Source: Flavobacteriia bacterium (lineage in GTDB: Bacteria > Bacteroidota > Bacteroidia > Flavobacteriales_D > Crocinitomicaceae). From it: 64,000 nt of DNA. The translations under genes were made by a program, and so were the position numbers. Shown here one piece after another: positions 56,377-64,000 of the stretch. The stretch spans positions 156,369-220,368 of the forward strand of contig CANFUT010000001.1 of the NCBI GenBank assembly GCA_947450325.1, given 5' to 3'. Numbering within the stretch: the first letter of the stretch is position 1; the number at the start of each line of letters is the position of its first letter. The notes under the pieces were generated by a model. The model did no database searches. It saw only the letters and a program-made list of their open reading frames with translations, and had not been told where the DNA came from.

Positions 56377-57099
56377 TTGCTTAAGCGGTTATTTACGCGA
56401 TCCATAAAACGTTCAAACGAAGATCTTCGTATTATCAGATTTGTGCTTAAACGTTTCGGCTATAAACCTAAAAATCTCAGTTACTTTTACGAGGCAATTA
56501 CGCACAAATCTTTCAGTAATTTAACTGAAAATCAAATTTCTAATGAACGATTGGAATATTTGGGCGATGCCATTTTAGACGCAGTAGTTGCCGAACTATT
56601 ATTTCTCCGATTTCCAGATCAAGACGAAGGATTTTTGACGAAAATCAAATCAAAAGTAGTTAGTAGAAAAACACTTTCGGAAATTGGCGAGGAAATGCGC
56701 TTAAGAGAAATTTTAAGATATCACAAAGGAAGAGCAATCAATCTAGCAAGCCTAGAGGGAAATGCATTTGAAGCGTTGATGGGCGCGATCTATTTAGATG
56801 GTGGATACGAAGCCGTTAAAAGGTGTATCAACCACAATATTCTCAGAAACTACGCTGACTTGAATAAAATTCTGGAAGAAGAAATTGATTTCAAATCCAA
56901 GCTTTTTATTTGGAGCCAAAAGAAGCATTTGAAATTAGAATTCAATGTAATTACAGAAGAAAGTGTCAACGGAAATTGGAATTATGAAATCATGGTTTCT
57001 ATCAACGATACGCCTTACGGAAAAGGAATAGGCAATTCTAAAAAAATGGCGGAGCAAGCAGCATCTAAAGAAACGCTCACTTTAATGGGCGAAATATAA
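56377..57099 (+). CDS. rnc: Ribonuclease III
   Basis: The 240-residue double-strand RNA endonuclease acts in rRNA processing. The catalytic signature NERLEYLGDAILDAVV is about residue 54-69. EGNAFEALMGAIYLDGG brings the second acidic residues, and a dsRNA-binding domain lies at about 165-238 (GIGNSKKMAEQAASKETL). Start is TTG at 56377, 3 nt after fabF; no ATG fits the N-terminus. Confidence 0.96.
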   Translation: MLKRLFTRSIKRSNEDLRIIRFVLKRFGYKPKNLSYFYEAITHKSFSNLTENQISNERLEYLGDAILDAVVAELLFLRFPDQDEGFLTKIKSKVVSRKTLSEIGEEMRLREILRYHKGRAINLASLEGNAFEALMGAIYLDGGYEAVKRCINHNILRNYADLNKILEEEIDFKSKLFIWSQKKHLKLEFNVITEESVNGNWNYEIMVSINDTPYGKGIGNSKKMAEQAASKETLTLMGEI

Positions 57100-57215
57100 A
57101 AAGTACCGCTTGTTGGTTGATTTTGGTTTAAATATTTAAAAAATTTACAGAAGCTTAACAACATACTTGGGTCATCATTTAAATAATGATTAACTTAGTG
57201 CTGTTATTTTTTTTC

Positions 57216-57653
57216 ATGGCCAAACAACATAAATACAATCTCACGCTCGAGACAAATTATGACTACGATATGATAGGCATTTGTTCTCACCACAGTGATT
57301 ACAGATTGGTTTGGGGATTGAATGAATTATTGAGATTGAAGTTAGTAAAAGCCGAAAATCTTTTTGATACACACAACAAAAAAACAGGTTTTTCTAAACA
57401 TCCTTATTTCTTCCAAAGAAAGGAAGATGAAATGATTGATTTTTACTTGATTAAAAATAAACACGAAGGAAAGTTCTTGATTCCAGAAAAACAACAAATT
57501 GATTATTTCCTTTTTTTAGTAGGAAATCAAACAATTGATGTAGAAGATTGGTTATTAAGAATTAAAACGCATTCAAGTGTATTGACAGCCTTTACATTTG
57601 AACCAACAGATTTCCATTCAACGGAAAATCTAATTTTTGAAGAACAATATTGA
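57216..57653 (+). CDS. IPExxxVDY family protein
   Basis: About 145 residues. The name-giving motif appears as IPEKQQIDYFLFL. The N-terminal MAKQHKYNLTLE supports the ATG at 57216; an earlier ATG at 57186 would add ten hydrophobic residues. The family is small, Bacteroidota-specific, and of unknown function. It lies between rnc and pyk, its regular place, and may be a structural or regulatory partner of either. Confidence 0.88.
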   Translation: MAKQHKYNLTLETNYDYDMIGICSHHSDYRLVWGLNELLRLKLVKAENLFDTHNKKTGFSKHPYFFQRKEDEMIDFYLIKNKHEGKFLIPEKQQIDYFLFLVGNQTIDVEDWLLRIKTHSSVLTAFTFEPTDFHSTENLIFEEQY

Positions 57654-57680
57654 CTCTTAATGAGTTAAAATAAATTATAT

Positions 57681-59099
57681 ATGAAAAGAACAAAAATAGT
57701 AGCAACTTTAGGACCTGCCTCTTCTGACAAAGAAGTTTTGAGACAAATGTTTTTAGAAGGATTGAACGTTTGTCGTTTAAATTTTTCTCACGGAGCATAT
57801 GAAGATCACGCATCTGTAATCAAAGTCATTCGTGAATTGAATGATGAAACAGGTTTAAATGTTGCTATTTTAGCTGATTTACAAGGTCCAAAAATTCGTG
57901 TTTACGAAATGGAAAACAATGGTGTTCTTCTTGAAAACGGGAAAGAAATCACCATAACGACCGAAAAAATGGTTGGAAATGCTGAAAAAATTGCAATCAA
58001 TTATCCGCAACTTCCTGCTGACGTAAATCCTGGTGAGAGAATCTTATTAGATGATGGTAAATTAGCGTTAGAAATTATCAGTACAGATGGTTTCAATAAC
58101 ATTCAAGCCAAAGTTATTCATGGTGGAATTTTATCTTCAAGAAAAGGGGTAAATTTACCAAATACCAAAATCTCATTGCCTTCATTGACTCCAAAAGACA
58201 GAGAAGATTTAGAATTTGCGCTACAACAAAATGTAGATTGGATTGGATTGTCATTTGTGCGCTCTGCTAGAGATATTATCGAATTGAAACATTTAATTAG
58301 CACTGCACACGGAAAAGCAAAAGTGATTGCGAAAATCGAAAAACCAGAAGCTGTTGCTGATATTGATGAAATTATTCAAGAAAGTGATGCGTTAATGGTT
58401 GCACGAGGCGATTTGGGAGTTGAAGTTCCCTATCAAAATGTGCCATTGATTCAAAAAATGTTGATCAACAAATGTTTTGAATACGCGAAACCAATTATTG
58501 TGGCAACACAAATGATGGAAAGTATGATTACCAATATTTCGCCAACAAGAGCTGAAGTAAATGACGTTGCAAATGCAGTGTTAGATGGAGCTGATGCCGT
58601 GATGCTTTCTGGTGAAACATCCGTTGGTAAATTTCCAGTTGAAGTAATTCGTACGATGGCAAACATTGTGAAGGAAATGGAAACTTTTGAAGGTATTTAC
58701 AACAAAGAAGTGATGCCAGAAAAAAACCAAGAAAGATTTATTTCTGATTCAATTTGTTTCAATGCTTGTCGATTGGCACAAAGGGTTCACGCAGATGCGA
58801 TTATTGCTATGTCGTTCTCAGGATATACGGCTTATAAATTGGCTTCACAAAGACCAAAATCTCCCATTTACATATTTACGAGCAACAAGCAAATTTTGAC
58901 TCAATTAAATCTTGTTTGGGGTGTTAAAGGCTTTTATTATGATTTAAGAGTTAGTACTGATCATACAATCGCAGACATCAAGTTTTTATTGAAAAAAGAG
59001 GGATTGGTTGATACAGGCGATATGGTTATCAACATCGCTTCTATTCCGTTAGATGATAACGGAAGATCAAATATGTTGAAATTAAGTCAAGTCGAATAA
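57681..59099 (+). CDS. pyk: Pyruvate kinase
   Basis: Glycolytic enzyme of 472 residues that makes ATP and pyruvate from phosphoenolpyruvate. N-terminal KRTKIVATLGPASSD, ADLQGPKIR, the catalytic Lys in AKIEKPEAV and the motif MVARGDLGVE are all present, as is the C-terminal regulatory domain. Last gene of the acpP operon, with a strong terminator behind it. Confidence 0.97.
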   Translation: MKRTKIVATLGPASSDKEVLRQMFLEGLNVCRLNFSHGAYEDHASVIKVIRELNDETGLNVAILADLQGPKIRVYEMENNGVLLENGKEITITTEKMVGNAEKIAINYPQLPADVNPGERILLDDGKLALEIISTDGFNNIQAKVIHGGILSSRKGVNLPNTKISLPSLTPKDREDLEFALQQNVDWIGLSFVRSARDIIELKHLISTAHGKAKVIAKIEKPEAVADIDEIIQESDALMVARGDLGVEVPYQNVPLIQKMLINKCFEYAKPIIVATQMMESMITNISPTRAEVNDVANAVLDGADAVMLSGETSVGKFPVEVIRTMANIVKEMETFEGIYNKEVMPEKNQERFISDSICFNACRLAQRVHADAIIAMSFSGYTAYKLASQRPKSPIYIFTSNKQILTQLNLVWGVKGFYYDLRVSTDHTIADIKFLLKKEGLVDTGDMVINIASIPLDDNGRSNMLKLSQVE

Positions 59100-59112
59100 A
59101 AAATAAATTTCA

Positions 59113-59154
59113 AAAAAAAGCGGATTATCTCTTATGAAATAATCCGCTTTTTTT
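59113..59154 (+). terminator. Rho-independent terminator after pyk
   Basis: 16-bp stem AAAAAAAGCGGATTAT / ATAATCCGCTTTTTTT (59113-59128 and 59139-59154), loop of 10 nt, ending in T. It can also serve the convergent gene on the minus strand because of its A-run. Confidence 0.9.
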
Positions 59155-59168
59155 ATTTTAGTTGAATT

Positions 59169-59639
59169 CTACTTTATTGCAAATCGAAGGGCGATATTTC
59201 CATAAATACCAAAACCTACGTAAGGAAATAATCTTACTGTTGGCGTAGCATCTACAGCAATGTTAAAAGGAATTGCAGCAAATGTGTACTCGATTCCAAT
59301 CACGCCATCAACGCCGCCATAAGCACCATTATAATAATTGTCGCGGTACTTATAGTTGTAATTATTGTTCCATGTCCCAATATCACCTCCAATTCCATAG
59401 TACCAATTAAATCCTGAGCCCATGTCTTTGTTGATTTCAAACAAACCTTGAAACCATAGAAAATTTCTTCCACCACCAATAGATGCTTCAATGGCTGTTG
59501 ATGAGCCCAATGCGTGTTTGATATTTAACGCACCAAAACCAGGAAATCCGCCTTTAAAACCAATGGCTGTTTTGTAATTTTGACTGTATGCAAATCCAGA
59601 AATCAGCATCGCGAATGTAAAAAGTAAAACACTTTTCAT
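59169..59639 (-). CDS. Small outer-membrane beta-barrel protein
   Basis: About 156 residues with a signal peptide (MKSVLLFTFAMLISGFAYSQ). Mature part reads as an eight-strand barrel, Gly- and aromatic-rich (AIGFKGGFPGFGAL, WYYGIGGDIGTWN, YNYKYRDNYYNG in a loop, FPYVGFGIYGNIALRF at the end). Asn/Tyr-rich loop is unusual. An ATG at 59657 would add six residues. Function unknown. Confidence 0.75.
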   Translation of the reverse strand: MKSVLLFTFAMLISGFAYSQNYKTAIGFKGGFPGFGALNIKHALGSSTAIEASIGGGRNFLWFQGLFEINKDMGSGFNWYYGIGGDIGTWNNNYNYKYRDNYYNGAYGGVDGVIGIEYTFAAIPFNIAVDATPTVRLFPYVGFGIYGNIALRFAIK

Positions 59640-59754
59640 TTTATTTAATTTAATCATGTACTAAGTTACAACACCAAAGGCACTAACCGACAAAATTAAC
59701 GAACGTTGTGAGAAATAATTTTGAAAATAAATTGTTGTATTTCAGTAATTTAAA

Positions 59755-60504
59755 CTAAAATAGCGAAATACTTAATCCCAATTCTAAACCATTCAATGTA
59801 GTACTTTGCTTGTTTTTAAAATAAGGATTTAAATTGTACGACGCAGTGAGCGCCCAATTTCGAATGCCTATTCGCGCATGTACACTCATCAAAAGTGGAT
59901 CTAAATCTTTAAAACCTGAGGTGATTGTTTCAACTTCCAATCCTGAATTGTTTTTAGTAAACAAATGCGTTTGCCCTAAAAATTGATATCCAATTCTTCC
60001 ACCCAATTGAAATTTGAAATGTTTCCATCCAGCGGTGCGAAATCGCAATTCTATGGGAACAAAAATTTTATTGACTGTGAAAACTGATTTTTCAATTCCT
60101 GAATTTAAAGGAATTTCAGTCAAAATGGTTGTTTGATTGCTATCTACATGATTTAATAAATAATCGGACTGAATTCTAGAATGTCCGTAACCAATCCCGA
60201 AACCCATACCAACGGTGTTGTTAGCGTTGAAAGGAATGTCAAAAACTGTTTGGATATTAAAACCGATAGAAGACCAATGATTCTTAAAAAGTGGCTGATT
60301 TTTGTTGATCCAATCGTTGTAATTTAAATCTACAATCAATCGGTCATACTTTTTTGCATCTACCAATTTGGAAGGTCTAATTCCTCCATAAAACCACATG
60401 AAACCTGGTCTGTATCTCGAAATTAAACTAGAATCAACTTTTTGAGCATTTATGTTGAATCCAAAAATAATTAGACAAACAACAATTGAAATTTTCTTAC
60501 GCAT
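59755..60504 (-). CDS. Outer-membrane beta-barrel protein of unknown function
   Basis: About 249 residues with signal peptide (MRKKISIVVCLIIFGFNINAQ). Strand-like repeats include GFMWFYGGIRP, NTVGMGFGIGYGHSRI, FKFQLGGRIGYQFLGQ and the end LNGLELGLSISLF, whose terminal Phe is typical for BAM substrates. The ATG at 60504 overlaps the galE stop by 8 nt, so it is likely translated after galE from the same message. Confidence 0.75.
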   Translation of the reverse strand: MRKKISIVVCLIIFGFNINAQKVDSSLISRYRPGFMWFYGGIRPSKLVDAKKYDRLIVDLNYNDWINKNQPLFKNHWSSIGFNIQTVFDIPFNANNTVGMGFGIGYGHSRIQSDYLLNHVDSNQTTILTEIPLNSGIEKSVFTVNKIFVPIELRFRTAGWKHFKFQLGGRIGYQFLGQTHLFTKNNSGLEVETITSGFKDLDPLLMSVHARIGIRNWALTASYNLNPYFKNKQSTTLNGLELGLSISLF

Positions 60505-61537
60505 CTTTAGGTCTTTTAATCTCCCAATTCCAGGCATCTAGAATTGCATCTTCGACATCAAATTGCGCTTTCCAACCGAAATTGCTTTCGATTTTCGCTG
60601 GATTTGCAAAAATTTCTTCCACATCACCTTCGCGTCTTGGTCCAAATTCCCAATTCAATTTTTGGTTGGTCGTCTTTTCAAAAATATCAATGACTTCCAA
60701 TACACTCGAACCTGTTCCTGTTCCAACATTGAAAATCTCCACTTTTCCAGATTGTTGTTTTTCAAGCCAATTAATCGCCTTAACATGTGCAACAGCCAAA
60801 TCTGTTACATGAATATAATCGCGAATACAAGTTCCGTCTGCAGTTGAATAATCATTTCCAAAAACGGTCAACGATTTTCTAATACCAACCGCAGTTTGAG
60901 TGATGTAAGGCAATAAATTATTCGGAATTCCTTGCGGCAATTCACCAATCAATCCAGATTTATGTGCGCCAATAGGATTAAAATAACGCAATAAAGTAGC
61001 GTTACTATTTGGATTAGAAGCAATCCAATCTTGAACAATCTGCTCACAAATCAATTTTGTATTTGCATAAGGAGATTCTGGATCTAAATTTTTGATGGTT
61101 TCATCCACGCCGTGAACACCTTCCGCTAAAATTGGATTTCCATAGACAGAACAAGAAGAAGAAAAAACCAAACTTGGCGTTTTAAATTCATCCATCATTT
61201 TCAAAATCGCAACTAAACCAGACAAGTTGTTGTCATAATATTTCAAAGGATTTTTTACCGACTCTCCAACTGCTTTGTCAGCAGCAAAATGAATAACTCC
61301 TTGAAATTTATATTTTTGAAAGATACTTCTTAAATTTTTTTCATCCTGACAAGCGGCATTGATTAACTCAATTTTCCGTCCTAAAATCGTTTGAATATTT
61401 TCGATGATAAACGATTTTGCATTTCTAAAATCATCTAAAATTACCGGCTCATATCCTGCATTTACCAATTCAACGACCGTATGCGAGCCAATATATCCAG
61501 CTCCACCAGTGACTAAAATGTATTTCGAGTTTTCCAT
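60497..61537 (-). CDS. galE: UDP-glucose 4-epimerase
   Basis: SDR epimerase of 346 residues that interconverts UDP-glucose and UDP-galactose. TGGAGYIGSHTVVELV near the N-terminus binds NAD. The catalytic Tyr-Lys is in SPYANTKLICEQ and the motif FSSSCSVYG precedes it. RYFNPIGAHKSGLIGE is typical GalE. It is divergent from a small membrane protein gene across only 39 nt. Confidence 0.95.
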   Translation of the reverse strand: MENSKYILVTGGAGYIGSHTVVELVNAGYEPVILDDFRNAKSFIIENIQTILGRKIELINAACQDEKNLRSIFQKYKFQGVIHFAADKAVGESVKNPLKYYDNNLSGLVAILKMMDEFKTPSLVFSSSCSVYGNPILAEGVHGVDETIKNLDPESPYANTKLICEQIVQDWIASNPNSNATLLRYFNPIGAHKSGLIGELPQGIPNNLLPYITQTAVGIRKSLTVFGNDYSTADGTCIRDYIHVTDLAVAHVKAINWLEKQQSGKVEIFNVGTGTGSSVLEVIDIFEKTTNQKLNWEFGPRREGDVEEIFANPAKIESNFGWKAQFDVEDAILDAWNWEIKRPKDA

Positions 61538-61545
61538 ATCTGTAT

Positions 61546-61553
61546 CAAAGGTA
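61546..61553 (-). promoter_or_regulatory. -7 promoter box of galE
   Basis: TACCTTTG on the minus strand exactly fits TAnnTTTG; 8 nt separate it from the galE ATG at 61537. Confidence 0.5.
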
Positions 61554-61564
61554 AATATTTGACT

Positions 61565-61572
61565 TAACTTTG
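61565..61572 (+). promoter_or_regulatory. -7 promoter box of the small membrane protein gene
   Basis: TAACTTTG fits TAnnTTTG and is followed by 4 nt and the ATG at 61577. It lies 11 nt from the opposing galE box, so the two promoters overlap in their -33 regions. Confidence 0.5.
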
Positions 61573-61576
61573 AAAC

Positions 61577-61792
61577 ATGGAAAGCAAACCAAATTTCAAT
61601 TTTTCACAATATTCGCTGTCCAAACCGAGCAAAGGTCATTGGATTAGGAATATCATGTTCTTTGCAGTAATTATCATTTTAATCAGTTTGATTTACTGGC
61701 TTTTGACGAAACAAGTGAGAAAAATTACCCCAAAAACAAAACAAATCGAACTGATTGAACATATCAAAATTGAAATTGATACAATCAGTTGA
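61577..61792 (+). CDS. Small single-pass membrane protein
   Basis: The 71-residue product has one central helix (about 26-43, IMFFAVIIILISLIYWLL), flanked by a basic N-side (SKPSKGHWIRN) and a Lys-rich C-side. I do not recognise a family. A clear promoter box 4 nt upstream of the ATG and a separate downstream gene (DUF2141, 45 nt) support it as real. A cytoplasm-in N-terminus is likely from charge distribution. Confidence 0.6.
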   Translation: MESKPNFNFSQYSLSKPSKGHWIRNIMFFAVIIILISLIYWLLTKQVRKITPKTKQIELIEHIKIEIDTIS

Positions 61793-61837
61793 TAAACAAT
61801 TTAAGACCATTTTTGTTAATTCAAAAAATGATTGAAA

Positions 61838-62257
61838 ATGCAAAAATTAATTTTACTCATCTTAACTTTCGGATTCTTGTCAGTTCAAACCGCTCCCAAA
61901 AAGTCAACATTATCTGTCGAAGTCCGAGGAATAAAAAAATCTGTCGGTAAAATATTCGTCGCTGTTTTTCGCAAAAAAGATGATTTCCCATCCTATTCTG
62001 GTCGTTTTAAATACAGCATTGTAGATGCGAAAGTTGGCAATACAACTGCAAATATTGAACTTCCAAACGATATTTATGCTGTTGCGGTTTTTCACGACGT
62101 CAATGACAATACAGTCCTAGACAAAAATATGTTTGGAGTTCCAACTGAAATTTACGGCTTTGGAAACAATGCCCGCGGAACTTTCAGTGCGCCGTCTTTT
62201 GATGAAGCTGCTATTGAATTGAAACAGGATAAGAAGATTGTTGTTTATATCAAATAA
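61838..62257 (+). CDS. DUF2141 family exported protein
   Basis: About 139 residues with a signal peptide (MQKLILLILTFGFLSVQTAPK). The DUF2141 core is visible: LSVEVRGIKKSVGKIFVAVF, AVAVFHDVNDNTVLDKNMFGVPTEIYGFGNNARG, and a C-terminal strand. The family often neighbours carotenoid genes, as here crtI, but its role is unknown. Start is ATG 61838 (TTG 61832 in frame). Its stop directly abuts that of crtI (TAATTA). Confidence 0.87.
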   Translation: MQKLILLILTFGFLSVQTAPKKSTLSVEVRGIKKSVGKIFVAVFRKKDDFPSYSGRFKYSIVDAKVGNTTANIELPNDIYAVAVFHDVNDNTVLDKNMFGVPTEIYGFGNNARGTFSAPSFDEAAIELKQDKKIVVYIK

Positions 62258-63718
62258 TTACTTCACTAAATCCGTAGCGATTTTTGCTGAAAGCAAGCAC
62301 AAAGGAACTCCGCCTCCTGGATGAACACTTCCTCCAGCGAAATACAATCCGTTGATTTTAGAGAAATTCGGATGTCTGAAAAAAGCTGCCATTCGGTCGT
62401 TCGAACTCGCGCCATACAATGCGCCGGCAAAACTAGAGGTGCGCTGTTCGATGCGAATAGGATCCAAATAATCTTCCTCTTCAATCAAGGATTCAATGTC
62501 AGTTTTCAATAAACGATTCAACTTTCGAATCACGTTTTGTCTGATTTGATTTCTCATTTCCTCCCAATCTTGACCCGAATTGCTCGGGACGTTCACCATC
62601 ACAAACCAATTTTCACCGGTTTCTGGTGCGTCGATTGCATTCATTTTGGAACTGATGTGCACATATACAGTTGGATCATCACAAACACTTTTATTTTCAA
62701 AAATAGTACTGAATTCAGCTTGGTAATCAGCAGAAAAGAAAATGTTGTGCAAATCCAACTTTGGGAATTTTTGCTTAATTCCCCAATAAAAAATCATCGC
62801 TGAACTCGAAGGTTCTTGCGCCAAGGTTTTGGGATTTAAGGTTTCCTTTGGAAGTAAATTTTTGTACGCTGGTTTGATGTCCGAATTGCAAAGTACGATC
62901 TCCGAAAAAATCTGCTCGGTTCCGATTCGAATGCCTTTCACAGATTTATTTTCAACCAAAATTTCATCTATTTTTTGATTCATGTGAAATTTTACTCCCA
63001 GTTCTTCTGCCAATGTAACCAAGGAAGTTGTAATTGAATGCATGCCTTTGGTTGGGAAAAAAGTACCGATTTCTTGTTCCAAATGCGGAATAATATTCAA
63101 AATTCCAGGCGCTAAATAAGGATTTGAACCATTATAAGTTGCGTAACGATCAAATATTTGCACCAATTTGGGATGATTCAAGGCTTTTCCATTCGCTTTG
63201 TGCATCGTGGTGAAAATATTGAGCCACGGAATGTATGCGATGCAACGCAAAATGGCTTTGCTAAAATAGTTTCCAACTTTGTGCAATGAATTTTCCAAAA
63301 AAGCTTGGTATGTCGCCTTGTAAATCAATGCGCTGCGGTCGTAATGCAGTTTCGTTGGTTTTGAATCGACATTTAAGGTGCGTTCTATTTCAGCAAAAAT
63401 CTCTTCTTTGGAAGCGCTGAATGGCAGAAAAGTTCCGTCTTCAAAAAAATAGTGACAGACCGTTTTACAACGTTCGTATTCAAAATAATCATTTGGATTT
63501 TTCCCAGAAAGGGTAAACAATTCCTCCACCAAATGCGGCATGGTAAACAACGAAGGACCAGCATCAAATCGGTAATTTCCCATTTGTGTGACTGTCAGTT
63601 TTCCACCCAAATAGGCATTTGCTTCATACACATCCACGGCGAAACCTTTGTTTGCCAAACGAATCGCAGAAGCAATTCCAGCAATTCCAGACCCAATAAC
63701 AATCGCTTTTCTTGCCAC
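62258..63718 (-). CDS. crtI: Phytoene desaturase family protein
   Basis: FAD-dependent enzyme of 486 residues in carotenoid synthesis. The N-terminal IGSGIAGIASAIRLANKGF is the dinucleotide-binding motif, followed by YEANAYLGGKL. RFDAGPSLFTMPHLVEELF and the C-terminal FAGGSVHPGGGVPLCLLSA are CrtI hallmarks. The start is GTG at 63718. crtB is not adjacent, so the remaining carotenoid genes lie elsewhere or beyond the IS element. It could also be a related desaturase or isomerase. Confidence 0.9.
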   Translation of the reverse strand: MARKAIVIGSGIAGIASAIRLANKGFAVDVYEANAYLGGKLTVTQMGNYRFDAGPSLFTMPHLVEELFTLSGKNPNDYFEYERCKTVCHYFFEDGTFLPFSASKEEIFAEIERTLNVDSKPTKLHYDRSALIYKATYQAFLENSLHKVGNYFSKAILRCIAYIPWLNIFTTMHKANGKALNHPKLVQIFDRYATYNGSNPYLAPGILNIIPHLEQEIGTFFPTKGMHSITTSLVTLAEELGVKFHMNQKIDEILVENKSVKGIRIGTEQIFSEIVLCNSDIKPAYKNLLPKETLNPKTLAQEPSSSAMIFYWGIKQKFPKLDLHNIFFSADYQAEFSTIFENKSVCDDPTVYVHISSKMNAIDAPETGENWFVMVNVPSNSGQDWEEMRNQIRQNVIRKLNRLLKTDIESLIEEEDYLDPIRIEQRTSSFAGALYGASSNDRMAAFFRHPNFSKINGLYFAGGSVHPGGGVPLCLLSAKIATDLVK

Positions 63719-63924
63719 TTTTGTATTTTTTGTAAAGCTATCTTTTTCTAGTTAGTTATGGAACAAAATTGGGGAGGAAAAGTTTGGGGAAGGAAGGATT
63801 TCTGTTGTAAAGGTTTTGACTTGCCTTAAATATTGGCATTAACCTGTAGCTTGGGATCAAAACAAATACCTGTGGAGCTAAATTTAAGATTTTTTTATAA
63901 CCTTTGATTCCTAAATGATTTTTT

Positions 63925-64000
63925 TTGGAAAATATTGATTTGTTAAAGTTGCTTTTACCTGATTATTTGGTTGAGTATTTTGATGTTTTAAAAGTTGAGA
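63925..64000 (+). mobile_element. Start of an ISAon1-type transposase gene, cut by the window edge
   Basis: TTG at 63925 opens a frame that reads on to the last base: MENIDLLKLLLPDYLVEYFD, then VLKVE. This matches my memory of the N-terminal region of the ISAon1 family in Bacteroidota (short Leu-rich start, then LVEYFD). A stop codon lies at 63916-63918. The IS left end must lie between crtI and here, but I could not define its inverted repeat. Assignment rests on 25 residues. Confidence 0.6.

Noticed and set aside
1..64000. CRISPR arrays, tRNA, rRNA or prophage
   Set aside because: No regularly spaced repeats, no TTC-arm words in gaps and no phage structural genes were seen by eye; a search with dedicated models would be decisive.

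Overview
The window is an AT-rich chromosomal segment of a member of the Bacteroidota, most likely of the Flavobacteriales and perhaps close to Fluviicola/Crocinitomicaceae (the lineage is an inference). Supporting signs are three proteins with type IX secretion (T9SS) sorting domains, the order acpP-fabF-rnc-IPExxxVDY-pyk, DUF6089 and DUF5723 outer-membrane proteins, the ctaB/COX III/COX IV/SCO/DUF420 cluster, group III truncated haemoglobin, few Shine-Dalgarno sequences, and promoter boxes of the Bacteroidota TAnnTTTG type. I saw no rRNA, tRNA, CRISPR array or prophage. One insertion sequence appears to begin at the right edge.

Layout. 1-13.9 kb: the 3' end of a fabF paralogue, a DUF2279 protein, an autoinhibited Fic protein, rfbB, ddl, a PASTA protein, a T9SS cargo, ribF overlapping a leucine-rich-repeat protein, an FtsX-type permease, a NamZ-like muramidase, and purE/purK. 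14-31.4 kb: a secreted YD-like protein, a possible small RNA, pdxJ, CBS-nadK-OmpA, a DUF5723/lipoprotein pair, DUF6089, ribE, a large gliding-type T9SS adhesin, an MsbA-like exporter, rbfA, a second FtsX-type permease and waaA. 31.4-36.8 kb: a cytochrome oxidase accessory operon (ctaB, two subunit III genes, subunit IV, two SCO-like proteins, DUF420) without subunits I and II. 36.9-45.9 kb: a signalling block of one response regulator and three tandem paralogous TPR histidine kinases, preceded on the same strand by DUF2752 and TM2 membrane proteins. 46-54.4 kb: a DMT transporter, truncated haemoglobin, nrdBA, comF, an FAD oxidoreductase and an SGNH-type T9SS protein. 54.8-59.1 kb: the acpP-to-pyk operon. 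59.1-64 kb: two small outer-membrane barrels, galE, a small membrane protein, DUF2141, crtI and the start of an ISAon1-type transposase.

The most unusual system is the kinase block. The three kinases share a signal peptide, TPR sensor, one membrane segment, HisKA/HATPase core and a C-terminal tail of about 60 residues. Their cores are degenerate in complementary ways. One has Asn in place of the phospho-acceptor His but keeps its ATP-binding motifs. The next keeps the His but has a changed G1 box. The third is intact. All three precede one response regulator. This suggests a relay of kinase heteromers feeding one regulator (inference).

At the level of genome architecture, convergent genes are packed with 0-7 nt between stops or with shared stop codons. 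Several genes have the -7 promoter box only 4-8 nt before the start codon, which implies leaderless or nearly leaderless mRNAs.
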